From contig NC_014364.1 of the NCBI RefSeq assembly GCF_000143985.1, positions 1,488,001 to 1,552,000 of the forward strand: a stretch of DNA of 64,000 nucleotides. The letters run 5' to 3'. The translations under genes were made by a program, and so were the position numbers. The stretch's first letter is position 1; every line of letters starts with the position of its first letter. Source of the stretch: Sediminispirochaeta smaragdinae DSM 11293. Lineage in GTDB: Bacteria; Spirochaetota; Spirochaetia; DSM-16054; Sediminispirochaetaceae. The notes beneath the pieces were generated by a model. The model searched no databases, had not been told where the DNA came from, and saw only the letters and a list, made by a program, of their open reading frames with translations. Shown piece after piece: positions 8,569 to 16,690 of the stretch.

Positions 8569-10065
8569 ATGCGTAAGATATTGGTGGCGGGAATCCATCA
8601 CGAATCAAATACCTTTAATCCGATCCTTACCGGGAAAGAAGATTTTTCCGTGCAGCGGGGGGATGAACTTTTTTCTTTTTTGAACGACAGCGACAGCGTC
8701 AGCGGGATCGTCAGGACGCTTCAGGCGGCCGGCTATGAGGTAGTTCCCGCGCTTGTGGCCCGGGCCGTTCCCAACGGTGTGGTCCAGAAACAGTTGTACC
8801 TCGATCTGAAGCGGGAGCTCTTGCAGCGTGCCGAGGCCTCAGGCCCCTACGACGGCATAGCACTCTCCCTTCATGGTTCCATGCGGGTGGAGGAGATCGG
8901 GGAGGCCGAAGGTGATTTGTTGCGGGACCTCCGTGTCCTTTTTCCCACGCTTCCGATCACGGCCTCTCTTGACATGCATGCCACCATCACCGATGCCATG
9001 CTGGATGGGCTCGATGCCTTTACCGGCTACAAGCAGGCACCCCATACCGATTGTTTCGAGACTGGCGAGCATGCGGCAACCATGTTGATCGAAATTCTGG
9101 AAAAGGGAACCCTTCCCTCCATTGCCTGGTGTAAGCTCCCCCTCCTCATCGCAGGAGAAAAGAGCGAGACCAGTGTGGAGCCGATGCATGAGCTCATCGA
9201 TCTCCTGCGCGAGTATGAAACCCGCAAGGAGGTGATGGCGGCCTCGTATCTTCTCGGGTTTCCCTGGGCCGATTGCCGGGAGAACGGGGTTTCCGCGGTT
9301 GTCGTTACAAGGAACGGCAGGGAGCAGGCGGGAAGACTTGCCGAGGAATTGGCAGATGCCTTTTGGCAACGCCGGGAGCAGTTCAAATTCCATACCGTCA
9401 CCCGGGAAGAAGACGAAGCGATTGCCCTTGCCTGTCAGGCGACGACGGAAGTGGAGGGGCCTGTCTATCTTTCCGATTCGGGAGACAACCCGACCGCCGG
9501 ATCCTCTGCAGATTGTACCGGCTTTCTCAAAAAGGTACTTGCAAGCAGCTGTCTTGCCTCGCTGAAAAAGCCCGTGGTCTATGCCGGAATCTACGATCCG
9601 GCGGCCACCTGCGCCTGCTTTGCCGCCGGCCTAGGCGGCAAAGTCGATATGAGCGTCGGCGCCGCTTTCGATCGAAAGACAAGTGCCCCGCTTCCCATAT
9701 CCGGAAAGGTCCGTTCTCTGGTCTCCGGTTGGGAGCGCTTTGCTGCGGACATGGCCATGGTACGCGTCGGCCATGTCGACCTAATCCTCGTTTCGAAGCA
9801 CATCGGTTTCATCACGCCGGATATGTTTACCGCCTTGGGATGTGAGGCGGAAGATTATAGCGTTGTGGTTGTAAAGCTGGGCTATCTCACCGCATACCAC
9901 AAGGTAAGGGCGAAGCGGTCGATCATGGCCCTGAGCAAAGGCAGCAGCAACGAACTTCTTGAAAGCCTGCCCTACAAGAACCTTTCCCGGCCAATCTTTC
10001 CCCTCGACCGGGAGCTAAACTATAGACCGAAGGCTGTTTGCAAGGAAGGTCGGAAACGGAAATAA
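8569..10065 (+). CDS. M81 family protein (MlrC-like metallopeptidase/amidohydrolase)
   Basis: A 498-residue member of the family named after microcystinase MlrC. The N-terminal domain has AGIHHESNTFNP, SLHGSM, DMHATI and YKQAPHTD, with the Asp and His residues expected to bind metal. A second domain begins near residue 305 (SDSGDNPTAGS). The ATG at 8569 follows AGGAG with a 7-base gap and gives the usual family start; an in-frame ATG 18 bases upstream lacks such a site. Substrates of most family members are unknown. Its operon with an ABC importer, cutC and ROK suggests it cleaves an imported amide or glycoconjugate. Confidence 0.85.
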   Translation: MRKILVAGIHHESNTFNPILTGKEDFSVQRGDELFSFLNDSDSVSGIVRTLQAAGYEVVPALVARAVPNGVVQKQLYLDLKRELLQRAEASGPYDGIALSLHGSMRVEEIGEAEGDLLRDLRVLFPTLPITASLDMHATITDAMLDGLDAFTGYKQAPHTDCFETGEHAATMLIEILEKGTLPSIAWCKLPLLIAGEKSETSVEPMHELIDLLREYETRKEVMAASYLLGFPWADCRENGVSAVVVTRNGREQAGRLAEELADAFWQRREQFKFHTVTREEDEAIALACQATTEVEGPVYLSDSGDNPTAGSSADCTGFLKKVLASSCLASLKKPVVYAGIYDPAATCACFAAGLGGKVDMSVGAAFDRKTSAPLPISGKVRSLVSGWERFAADMAMVRVGHVDLILVSKHIGFITPDMFTALGCEAEDYSVVVVKLGYLTAYHKVRAKRSIMALSKGSSNELLESLPYKNLSRPIFPLDRELNYRPKAVCKEGRKRK

Positions 10066-10161
10066 GATCTTTTTCCTTGTACTTCCGCCGCTCTCCCTTG
10101 TGCTTTCGAAGAAAAAAACGTACCCTGTTCGGAAAATTCAATAGAACAAGGGAGGCCTGCC

Positions 10162-11673
10162 ATGGCAAAAATCCTGGAAGATATTTCCAGAACCTTTGAC
10201 GAATACCTGATTCTTCCCGGGCTGACAACGAAGGAGCATCTTCCTTCCAATGTTTCTTTGAGAGTTCCCGCGGCAAAGTTTCGTCCGGAAAAAGAGGAAC
10301 CGGCACGATATCTTGAAATCCCCTTCAGCAGTGCGGCCATGCAGTCCGTCTCCGGTTCCGATCTTGCCATCGCCCTTGCCCGAAAGGGTGGTTGTTCCTT
10401 TATCTTCTGCAGCCAGCCCATCGAAGAACAGGCGGCGATGGTTCGAAAGGTCAAAGAGCATAAGGCAGGTTTTGTAGATTCCGATTCAAATATTTCTCCC
10501 GATGATCCTCTTTCCGAGGCAATTGCCATCAGCAAGAGGACCGGTCACTCCACCATCGCCGTTACCGAGGATGGTGGGCGCCATTCCAGACTCCTTGGTA
10601 TTCTGACCGACAAGGATTATTGGGAATTCAAGGATGATCCCGATCGTCCTGTCAAAGATTATTTCACCCCGCTAAAGCGACTGGTCTGGGCTCCTGAAGG
10701 GGTGTCCCTTGAAGAGGCTACGGGGATCCTTCATCGGGAAAAGAAGGAGTGTCTGCCGATTATCGACAAAAACGGTAATCTTGCTTCTCTTGTTTTTCGC
10801 AAGGATTATTTCGACCACAAGGCAAACCCCTACGAACTTACCGATAATCGCAAGCGTCTCTTTGTCGGAGCCGCCCTGAATACCCACGATTATCTGGAAC
10901 GGGCCGAGGCACTCATTGCTGCGGAGGCCGATCTTTTCTGCTTCGATTCTTCCGATGGCTATTCGGAATGGCAGGTTGCTGCGGCCAAGGAGCTGCGTGC
11001 CCGTTACGGTCGTTCCATCGTCCTCGGCGGTGGAAATGTCGTTTCGGGAGACGGATTCCGCTACCTGGTTGAAGAGGGAGATCTTGATTTTGTCAAGATA
11101 GGAATCGGTGGCGGATCGATCTGTATCACCAGAGAGCAGAAAGGGATCGGAAGAGGACAGGCCTCCGCCGTTGTCGAGGTTGCGGCCGAACGTGATCGCT
11201 ATTTTGAGGAGACCGGTATCTACGTTCCGATCTGTTCCGACGGCGGACTTAATAACGATACCAATATCATTATGGCTCTTGCCCTTGGTGCGGATTTCGT
11301 CATGATGGGCAAATATTTTGCCATGGCCGAGGAAAGTCCTACCCAGAAGCTCAACTATCGTGGAATGCTGTATAAACCCTACTGGGGTGAGGGCTCGGTT
11401 CGAGCAAGAAACTGGCAGCGCTATAAGGACGAAGAGGGTGGCGGCATGCTCTTCGAGGAAGGTGTTGACGCTTACGTTCCTTATGGCGGCCCTTTGAGCG
11501 AAAAAATGGATACAACTTTAGCGAAATTGCGCGCTTCGATGTGCAATATCGGTGTACTTTCGCTGGACGAACTTCATCGTCAGGCACAGGTGGTTCGTGT
11601 TTCTTCAATGACGCTGGTCGAGAGCGGTACCACTAGGGTAGAACAGTTCGACAGGATGCGTACCGAGCAGTAA
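10162..11673 (+). CDS. guaB: IMP dehydrogenase, Tritrichomonas foetus-like form
   Basis: A 503-residue TIM-barrel enzyme that makes XMP from IMP in guanine nucleotide synthesis. Two CBS modules are inserted at about residues 110-220. The catalytic Cys is residue 321 in GIGGGSICITRE. The mobile-flap Arg-Tyr pair is residues 420-421 in ARNWQRY. These numbers and the flanking sequence closely follow the protist T. foetus enzyme (Cys319, Arg418, also 503 residues) as I remember it, rather than the 488-residue E. coli form. GGGAGG precedes the ATG. The gene is monocistronic; the 22 bases to the convergent kinase gene hold no clear terminator. Confidence 0.93.
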   Translation: MAKILEDISRTFDEYLILPGLTTKEHLPSNVSLRVPAAKFRPEKEEPARYLEIPFSSAAMQSVSGSDLAIALARKGGCSFIFCSQPIEEQAAMVRKVKEHKAGFVDSDSNISPDDPLSEAIAISKRTGHSTIAVTEDGGRHSRLLGILTDKDYWEFKDDPDRPVKDYFTPLKRLVWAPEGVSLEEATGILHREKKECLPIIDKNGNLASLVFRKDYFDHKANPYELTDNRKRLFVGAALNTHDYLERAEALIAAEADLFCFDSSDGYSEWQVAAAKELRARYGRSIVLGGGNVVSGDGFRYLVEEGDLDFVKIGIGGGSICITREQKGIGRGQASAVVEVAAERDRYFEETGIYVPICSDGGLNNDTNIIMALALGADFVMMGKYFAMAEESPTQKLNYRGMLYKPYWGEGSVRARNWQRYKDEEGGGMLFEEGVDAYVPYGGPLSEKMDTTLAKLRASMCNIGVLSLDELHRQAQVVRVSSMTLVESGTTRVEQFDRMRTEQ

Positions 11674-11695
11674 CTTCGGAATTCTTATATCCTTT

Positions 11696-13279
11696 TCAGA
11701 TCCTTGGGCGATATCCCTTGCTTTCGAAGTATATATCGTAGGCAAGGCCTTGTCCTCCTTCCCATTCGATGCGGCCCTCCAGCTGCTGGACCAACACCTG
11801 CACCGTTTTGAGTCCGAGGCTTTTTGTCTTATCGGGTGAAAAGTCTTTGGCTACTCCTTTCCCGTCGTCTGAAAAGTGTAAATGGAAGCCTCGCTCCTTG
11901 ACCAGCTCCATGGTGAGGCTGATTGTTCCCTTTCTATCGTTGGGGAAGGCGTGTTTGATTGCATTGCTTATTAATTCGTTGACGATGAGTCCGATCGGAA
12001 TGGCGACATCGATCAATATACGGACGGGGGCACAGCTAAAACAGACCGAGATATGCTCTTGGTGCGGAAGCAACGCATCAAAGAGCTGAGATAGCAAATC
12101 CTGAAGATAATTCTTTAGGTCGATGCTTGAAAGGTCCTGGGATCTGTAAAGGTGCTGATGCACCAGGGACATGGCCAGAATTTTCATTTCTGCCTTTTGG
12201 AGTGCTGTTGCAACCTGTTCATCACCTGCGTCGGAGGCTTGCAGGGCAAGCAGCGATTGGATAAGCTGCATGTTGTTTTTCGTTCGATGAAACAGCTCTT
12301 TGATCAAAAGCTCCTTTTCCTTCAGTGACGATTCAAGGGCCCTGTTGGCTCTGCGGATGGAGCTAATGTCGCGGATGACGGCAATGGCTTCGTTTGCCCC
12401 TCCTATAACGAGCCGACATTCAAATTCACGAATCTCGCCATTAATCTCCAATTCATAATCGTACTCCTGCCTGTGGTTTGTTTCGAAGAGGTTCGCCAGT
12501 TTTTCTAAGGTCAGCTCGGTTAGATAGGGGGGTAAAACCTCTCGTAGCTGCTTCGATATGATTTCTTCAGGCGCTTTTAACGCTTTCGTTGCTCCTCCTT
12601 CCCGAATATCTAAAATTGTTCCCTCCCTGTCCAGGAGAAGAACAAGATCGGGAAGGGCTGTAAGAAGGGCCATATTATGGGCCTTACTGCTCTCAAGATC
12701 TTTAACGACCTTTGACCATTGTCTAAAAAGTTCACGCTGTTTGACGTTGTTATAGGCCCTGAAAGCAAGATCTCCGGCAATGACCGATAGTGATTCGACA
12801 ATCTGATCAAATCGTTTCATTTCGATCATGGGAACCTCTGAGAAAGCCTCCATAAACACATCCCGGTCTGCCCCAATATCGTCGGCATAGGCTGCAACTG
12901 CCTTTTGGTCTGTCTCTTTCGTTCGTACCTGCCCGATGAGCCAATTGGCAATATGAACACCGCCGACAATGATCGGAGTTCCCGCATCCAACAGGCCACA
13001 ACTAAGGCATGCATGGATAGACGGGTGCCCGTCGCTGCCTTTTCCAATAAGCGCATCCGAATACCGGCAGTTTTTCAATCCGATTGTTGTACCTCGTACC
13101 ATTCTACAGAGCCGGGTGAAATTACTTTCTTTACTTATTGGGGTGCCCTCCGGACTTGTTATGAGGGAAGCAAGGCCTGTGGCGTTTGAAAAAGCATCCT
13201 GAATTTTCTGAAGTTCGTCCCTGTCGAAAATATCGAGAATCGTGAAACGTATATCCGCTGTTTTAATGTTTTCTTTCAT
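11696..13279 (-). CDS. PocR-PAS sensor histidine kinase (HisKA_2 type)
   Basis: A 527-residue predicted cytoplasmic kinase with no membrane segment. Residues about 10-180 form a PocR ligand-sensing domain with conserved Cys residues (RLCRMVRG, NCRYSD, HACLSCGL). A PAS domain follows at about 205-310. The dimerisation box ELFHRTKNNMQ, near residue 330, carries the phospho-accepting His of the HisKA_2/HWE class, and an ATPase domain ends the protein. No response regulator is adjacent. The start has no Shine-Dalgarno site; -10-like boxes lie only 9 or 14 bases upstream, suggesting a leaderless or very short-leader mRNA. Confidence 0.9.
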   Translation of the reverse strand: MKENIKTADIRFTILDIFDRDELQKIQDAFSNATGLASLITSPEGTPISKESNFTRLCRMVRGTTIGLKNCRYSDALIGKGSDGHPSIHACLSCGLLDAGTPIIVGGVHIANWLIGQVRTKETDQKAVAAYADDIGADRDVFMEAFSEVPMIEMKRFDQIVESLSVIAGDLAFRAYNNVKQRELFRQWSKVVKDLESSKAHNMALLTALPDLVLLLDREGTILDIREGGATKALKAPEEIISKQLREVLPPYLTELTLEKLANLFETNHRQEYDYELEINGEIREFECRLVIGGANEAIAVIRDISSIRRANRALESSLKEKELLIKELFHRTKNNMQLIQSLLALQASDAGDEQVATALQKAEMKILAMSLVHQHLYRSQDLSSIDLKNYLQDLLSQLFDALLPHQEHISVCFSCAPVRILIDVAIPIGLIVNELISNAIKHAFPNDRKGTISLTMELVKERGFHLHFSDDGKGVAKDFSPDKTKSLGLKTVQVLVQQLEGRIEWEGGQGLAYDIYFESKGYRPRI

Positions 13280-13282
13280 ACT

Positions 13283-13323
13283 AACGTTATTATAGTATAA
13301 ACGTTATATGTTAGCGTAAACAA
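13283..13323 (-). promoter_or_regulatory. Promoter and AACGTTAT repeats of the PocR kinase gene
   Basis: Reading the minus strand, TTGTTT (13323-13318) is 18 bases from TATACT (13299-13294), which runs into TATAAT (13294-13289). The octamer AACGTTAT occurs twice as a direct repeat (13283-13290 and 13300-13307, 17-base period), flanking the -10 region. It is a candidate regulator site. Confidence 0.6.
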
Positions 13324-13424
13324 GGATTTTATGCCGTAATAGATCCTCTTTCAGTATGACAGGGATCAGACATCGGACGAAGCGATCTCCTCTCAAAAAG
13401 CGTGTAGAAATTTTTCTCTGAGGA

Positions 13425-13457
13425 GAAAAAAACGGCGGTGCACAAACACACCGCCGT
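13425..13457 (-). terminator. Intrinsic terminator after the LysM gene
   Basis: A 9-base stem (13449-13457 with 13432-13440) around a short loop is followed on the minus strand by a T-run (A-run at 13425-13431). It ends the lipoprotein/LysM operon. Confidence 0.92.
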
Positions 13458-13497
13458 CAGTGAAAAACAATGTACTTCCACTTTACTTCTGCAATCC

Positions 13498-14178
13498 CTA
13501 TTCTTTCCAGGTCCCTCTCCGGACCTCGCCGTTTATAGATGGAATTTCCAGAACCAACCCCGGATGAATCAGGGATGGATTATCGGGATCGACAAGTTTG
13601 TCCTTGTTCGCTTTGTACAATTCTTTCCATTGATGGGGATCGCCGTAGACAAAGTCGTACTCGGCTATTCTCCAAAAACAGTCCCTTCGGTTAGGGATTA
13701 GGCGAACCGTATAGTATTTCGGCAGTACCTTGGCATTTCCCGTTCTCTGGGGACTAATTCCTTCCAGGATACTAAGCACCCGTTGTGATTCGGTCATACT
13801 TTGCTCGTAGGCCTTCTGATCCAGAGCTTCCTGAGCCTTGCCATAGGCTTCTTGTGCCTCTGCATATCGATCGGCCACGCGTTCCGCCGCTCCAATGAGG
13901 CGTACGTAATCGATTCTTGCCTTTGCCCTGTTGAGGAGGGTATTTGCCCGGTAGGCCAGCGCCATCTCCTCTGCTTTACGTTTTCCCTCTGCGGCAAGCT
14001 CGTCGGCCCGGCGTGAGAGTTCGATAGAATGTTCGTAATCTCCCTGGTCGAAGGCCTTTTGGGCTTCGATCTGTAATTGGCGGGACTGACGAAGTTCATC
14101 GTTTTGAAAGAGGTTTTGAGAAAAACCGGGGATTGTCAGTATCGAAAGGAGCAGCACGGTAATAATGGTATGTTTCAT
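13498..14178 (-). CDS. Exported coiled-coil protein with C-terminal LysM-like domain
   Basis: A 226-residue protein with a signal peptide ending near GFSQ (residue 20). An Ala/Glu/Gln-rich helical region follows, with repeated short ALAYRA, YAEAQEAY and YGKAQEAL-type segments. The C-terminal 60 residues resemble a LysM fold (YYTVRL, then WRIAEYDFVYGDP, then IHPGLVLEIPS), which usually binds peptidoglycan. Its ATG overlaps the stop of the upstream lipoprotein gene in an ATGA, so the two are translationally coupled. The pair is reminiscent of treponemal TmpA/TmpB-type envelope proteins, but I cannot prove orthology. Likely periplasmic and cell-wall associated. Confidence 0.8.
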   Translation of the reverse strand: MKHTIITVLLLSILTIPGFSQNLFQNDELRQSRQLQIEAQKAFDQGDYEHSIELSRRADELAAEGKRKAEEMALAYRANTLLNRAKARIDYVRLIGAAERVADRYAEAQEAYGKAQEALDQKAYEQSMTESQRVLSILEGISPQRTGNAKVLPKYYTVRLIPNRRDCFWRIAEYDFVYGDPHQWKELYKANKDKLVDPDNPSLIHPGLVLEIPSINGEVRRGTWKE

Positions 14179-14906
14179 TCGCTTGCCTCCTCCTGGCCTA
14201 TCGTACTTGCCTCTGCTTCCGCCTCGGCTTCGCTTGCGCTTCGTTCGGTCTGAACATCGCTTTCCAGTTGGGTCACCTCATCCTGGGTTTTCTGATATGC
14301 TGCTTCGGAATTCTTGATCGCCTCCAGGGCCTTCCTTCGTTTTTCCGCGGCAATGGCTTGCGACTCTTTGAAGGCTTCAGCAGCCTTTTCATAGGCCTCG
14401 ATTGCTGCTGGATAGTGGTAGTTGCTCTTCTGCTTTTGCGCCTCTTCCTGATATGAGGTTCCCTGATTATAGGCCTGTGCTGCTGCCTTTGGTGCAAAAA
14501 GCTTATCGGCTTTCGCTTTTTCAGCCTGTGCAGAGTCTCTTGCTTCGATCAATCGGGAACCGTAGCGCTTTTCCAGGATGGAAAGGAATCCTTCCTTGGC
14601 CTTGAGAAAAAGCGCTTTTGATTGTTCATTGTCGCTTCCATAAGCGGCCTCTGCGGCATCGAAGTCGGCTTGTGAAGAAGCAAAGTCTTCGGCCTCGACT
14701 TTATCGGTTCCTGTTTCAATGATGATCTCTCTGATACGTGTCGCTTCTTCCCGTTCCGCTTCCGGCAAGGGCTTTTCCTCTGCGGCCGGTTGTTGCATTT
14801 CCGGTTCCGGAGCTACTGGTTCGGGTTCCGGCGTTCCTGCACAACCTGCAATGAGGAGAGAAAAAAGGACGGCTAAAGACGCCGATTTTAACCATTTTGT
14901 TTTCAT
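14175..14906 (-). CDS. Alanine/glutamate-rich coiled-coil lipoprotein
   Basis: A 243-residue lipoprotein. The ATG at 14906 follows AGGAGG and opens a signal peptide with lipobox LIAGC; a longer reading frame upstream lacks these signals. A Pro/Glu linker follows. The rest is almost entirely charged helix rich in Ala, Glu and Lys (AQAEKAKADKL, AIEAYEKAAEAF), probably a long coiled coil or TPR-like array. It likely spans from the membrane towards the wall together with the coupled LysM protein. A 17-base palindrome (14916-14932) lies just upstream of the ribosome site. No enzymatic function is visible. Confidence 0.82.
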   Translation of the reverse strand: MKTKWLKSASLAVLFSLLIAGCAGTPEPEPVAPEPEMQQPAAEEKPLPEAEREEATRIREIIIETGTDKVEAEDFASSQADFDAAEAAYGSDNEQSKALFLKAKEGFLSILEKRYGSRLIEARDSAQAEKAKADKLFAPKAAAQAYNQGTSYQEEAQKQKSNYHYPAAIEAYEKAAEAFKESQAIAAEKRRKALEAIKNSEAAYQKTQDEVTQLESDVQTERSASEAEAEAEASTIGQEEASE

Positions 14907-15084
14907 AGGTCCTCCTATCTTGCTATAAGATACCACATTACAAAAGAGATACCCAAGCATTTTCGTTCTATCAGCGGTCATGATTTTAGATACGATAAAA
15001 ATGTATCATTATTTGATAATTAGTAAAAAATGAATAATAAAATGAGTATATGATAAAAAATAATATAGATATTTGATGAAATAC

Positions 15085-15112
15085 TTGACTTTTTTATCTA
15101 TGTTGGTATATT
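15085..15112 (+). promoter_or_regulatory. Promoter of the small membrane protein gene
   Basis: TTGACT (15085-15090) is 16 bases from TATATT (15107-15112), inside a very AT-rich intergenic stretch (14980-15120). That stretch also holds a small TATCA/TGATA inverted repeat at 15004-15018 but no gene. Confidence 0.7.
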
Positions 15113-15173
15113 GATCGCATAACGAATGAATTGTTCTTTTTTTTACGAATCGATACGTTGTGGAGGTATTACC

Positions 15174-15380
15174 ATGAAAAAGCTTATGTTTGTTTCTTTT
15201 GCGGCTCTTCTTATCGGGATTCTTTTGCCGATTATCGATAGCACTGTCGTCTTTGCCGAGATCGGTATTCTCGTGAGTGCTTTTGCTCTTACTGCCCTTT
15301 TCCTGCTTGAACAGCGACGTCGCTATTATAAAAAGGCAATCCTGCCGCGCAGCTTTGGGGGCCGGAGAAAGGCCGCCTGA
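15174..15380 (+). CDS. Small hypothetical membrane protein (two predicted membrane segments)
   Basis: A 68-residue protein starting at the ATG at 15174, preceded by GGAGG. Two hydrophobic segments (about residues 3-22 and 24-42) are followed by a basic tail rich in Arg and Lys, expected in the cytoplasm. I do not recognise a family. It has its own promoter (15085-15112) and an intrinsic terminator (15403-15431), so it is a genuine single-gene unit. Confidence 0.7.
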   Translation: MKKLMFVSFAALLIGILLPIIDSTVVFAEIGILVSAFALTALFLLEQRRRYYKKAILPRSFGGRRKAA

Positions 15381-15402
15381 TTCTGTTCTTTTATGCGTTT
15401 TG

Positions 15403-15431
15403 CCCTTCGCCGTGCTGGCGAAGGGTTTTTT
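15403..15431 (+). terminator. Intrinsic terminator after the small membrane protein gene
   Basis: A perfect 9-base stem (15403-15411 with 15417-15425) and a 5-base loop are followed by TTTTTT. Confidence 0.93.
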
Positions 15432-15456
15432 GTTTTCAGGAAAGAGTTGGAGCTTC

Positions 15457-15485
15457 TTGGCCTGGAAAAGAGAACGTGTTATATT
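15457..15485 (+). promoter_or_regulatory. Promoter of the foldase gene
   Basis: TTGGCC (15457-15462) is 17 bases from TATATT (15480-15485). The ribosome site and ATG follow at 15505-15518. Confidence 0.65.
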
Positions 15486-15515
15486 GGGCGAATAGCAATT
15501 GCCAAAGGAGCGTCT

Positions 15516-16589
15516 ATGACGATTACACGAAAACCGCTTTTTCTTTCCTTGTTTCTCATAGTGGTATTCCTATTTCCCTCTTTCATGTGGGCGGGGGGAA
15601 AGAAAGAATCAAGCGAGCCTGCGCCTGAAGCAACCGAAAGCGTGGAGACCACTCCGAAAGAACGTACACCCATTGAGGTAGCCTCCCCATCGGATAATGC
15701 GGCTATTGTCAACGGAGTTGCCATTCCTCTCGACAGGTACCAGCAACAGCTTAGTGTGATTCAGCAGCAGTATCTTATGCAGGGCATCTCGGTGCCTGAA
15801 GAGCAGATGGCCGAATTAAAGGGGCAGGTTCTCGAAAGTCTGATTGATCAGGAACTTCTTGCACAGGAAGCGAAGGGGCAGGGGTATGAAGCGGATCAGA
15901 CGAAGGTCGATCAACAGCTGCAGCAGATTAAAGGACAGTTTCCTTCGGAGGAACAGTATTATCAGGCTTTGGCACAGCAGGGAATTTCCGAGCAGGATTT
16001 CCTTGCAGAGTTGAAAAAATCATTGGTTGTTCAGCAGTTCGTTTCCGATCGATTTGCAAGCCAGGTCGCCGTAACGGAAGAAGATAGTAAGACATATTAT
16101 GATGATAATCCTTCCTACTTTGTTCAGCCGGAGCGTGTTCGAGCCAGCCATATTCTGTTTTCTGTTGCGGAAGATGCTTCGGATCAGGATGTCGCGGCCG
16201 CAAAGACCAAAGCGGAGTCAGCCCTGGAGCGTTACAAAAATGGTGAAGAGTTTAGCGACCTTGCCAGAGAGCTATCGGAGGGACCAAGCGCTTCACAAGG
16301 GGGCGATCTCGGCTTTTTCGGAAGAAATCAGATGGTGAAGCCCTTTGAAGATGCCGCCTTTTCTATGAAGGTTGGAGAAGTTAGTGATCCTGTACGAACG
16401 AAATTCGGCTTTCATCTTATAAGGCTTACGGCAAGAAACGAGAAAGGAACGCTTCCTTTTGACCAGGTTAAACCTCAGATATCCGATCACCTTTATAAGC
16501 TTCGCCTTGGTGAATTGGTGAAGGCCTTCCTTGACGAGCAGAAAGAAAAATCGGAAATCAATAGACTCCTTGATCTTCCCCAGAACTGA
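15516..16589 (+). CDS. Exported peptidyl-prolyl isomerase/foldase (SurA/PrsA type)
   Basis: A 357-residue periplasmic chaperone. The ATG at 15516 follows AAGGAG and opens a signal peptide ending FMWAGG, without a lipobox Cys. A Pro/Glu-rich linker leads to a SurA-like N-terminal helical domain (about residues 58-205, Gln-rich). A single parvulin rotamase domain follows at about 210-310 (RASHILFSV, GGDLGFFGR, FGFHLIRL). It should help fold exported and outer-membrane proteins. The gene is monocistronic, with its own promoter and a shared bidirectional terminator. Confidence 0.9.
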   Translation: MTITRKPLFLSLFLIVVFLFPSFMWAGGKKESSEPAPEATESVETTPKERTPIEVASPSDNAAIVNGVAIPLDRYQQQLSVIQQQYLMQGISVPEEQMAELKGQVLESLIDQELLAQEAKGQGYEADQTKVDQQLQQIKGQFPSEEQYYQALAQQGISEQDFLAELKKSLVVQQFVSDRFASQVAVTEEDSKTYYDDNPSYFVQPERVRASHILFSVAEDASDQDVAAAKTKAESALERYKNGEEFSDLARELSEGPSASQGGDLGFFGRNQMVKPFEDAAFSMKVGEVSDPVRTKFGFHLIRLTARNEKGTLPFDQVKPQISDHLYKLRLGELVKAFLDEQKEKSEINRLLDLPQN

Positions 16590-16624
16590 TTTCTTTTTGC
16601 TGCATTGCTGCAAACGTAATGCAT

Positions 16625-16668
16625 AAAAAAAGCCGCCGATGGGAAAAGGAACATCCCCGGCGGCTTTT
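16625..16668. terminator. Bidirectional intrinsic terminator between foldase and chemotaxis receptor genes
   Basis: AGCCGCC (16631-16637) pairs with GGCGGCT (16659-16665), extended inward by an imperfect GATG/CATC stem. An A-run on the left and a T-run on the right let it serve both convergent genes. Confidence 0.88.
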
Positions 16669-16690
16669 CTATGGTTTTTCGGATTCGAAA

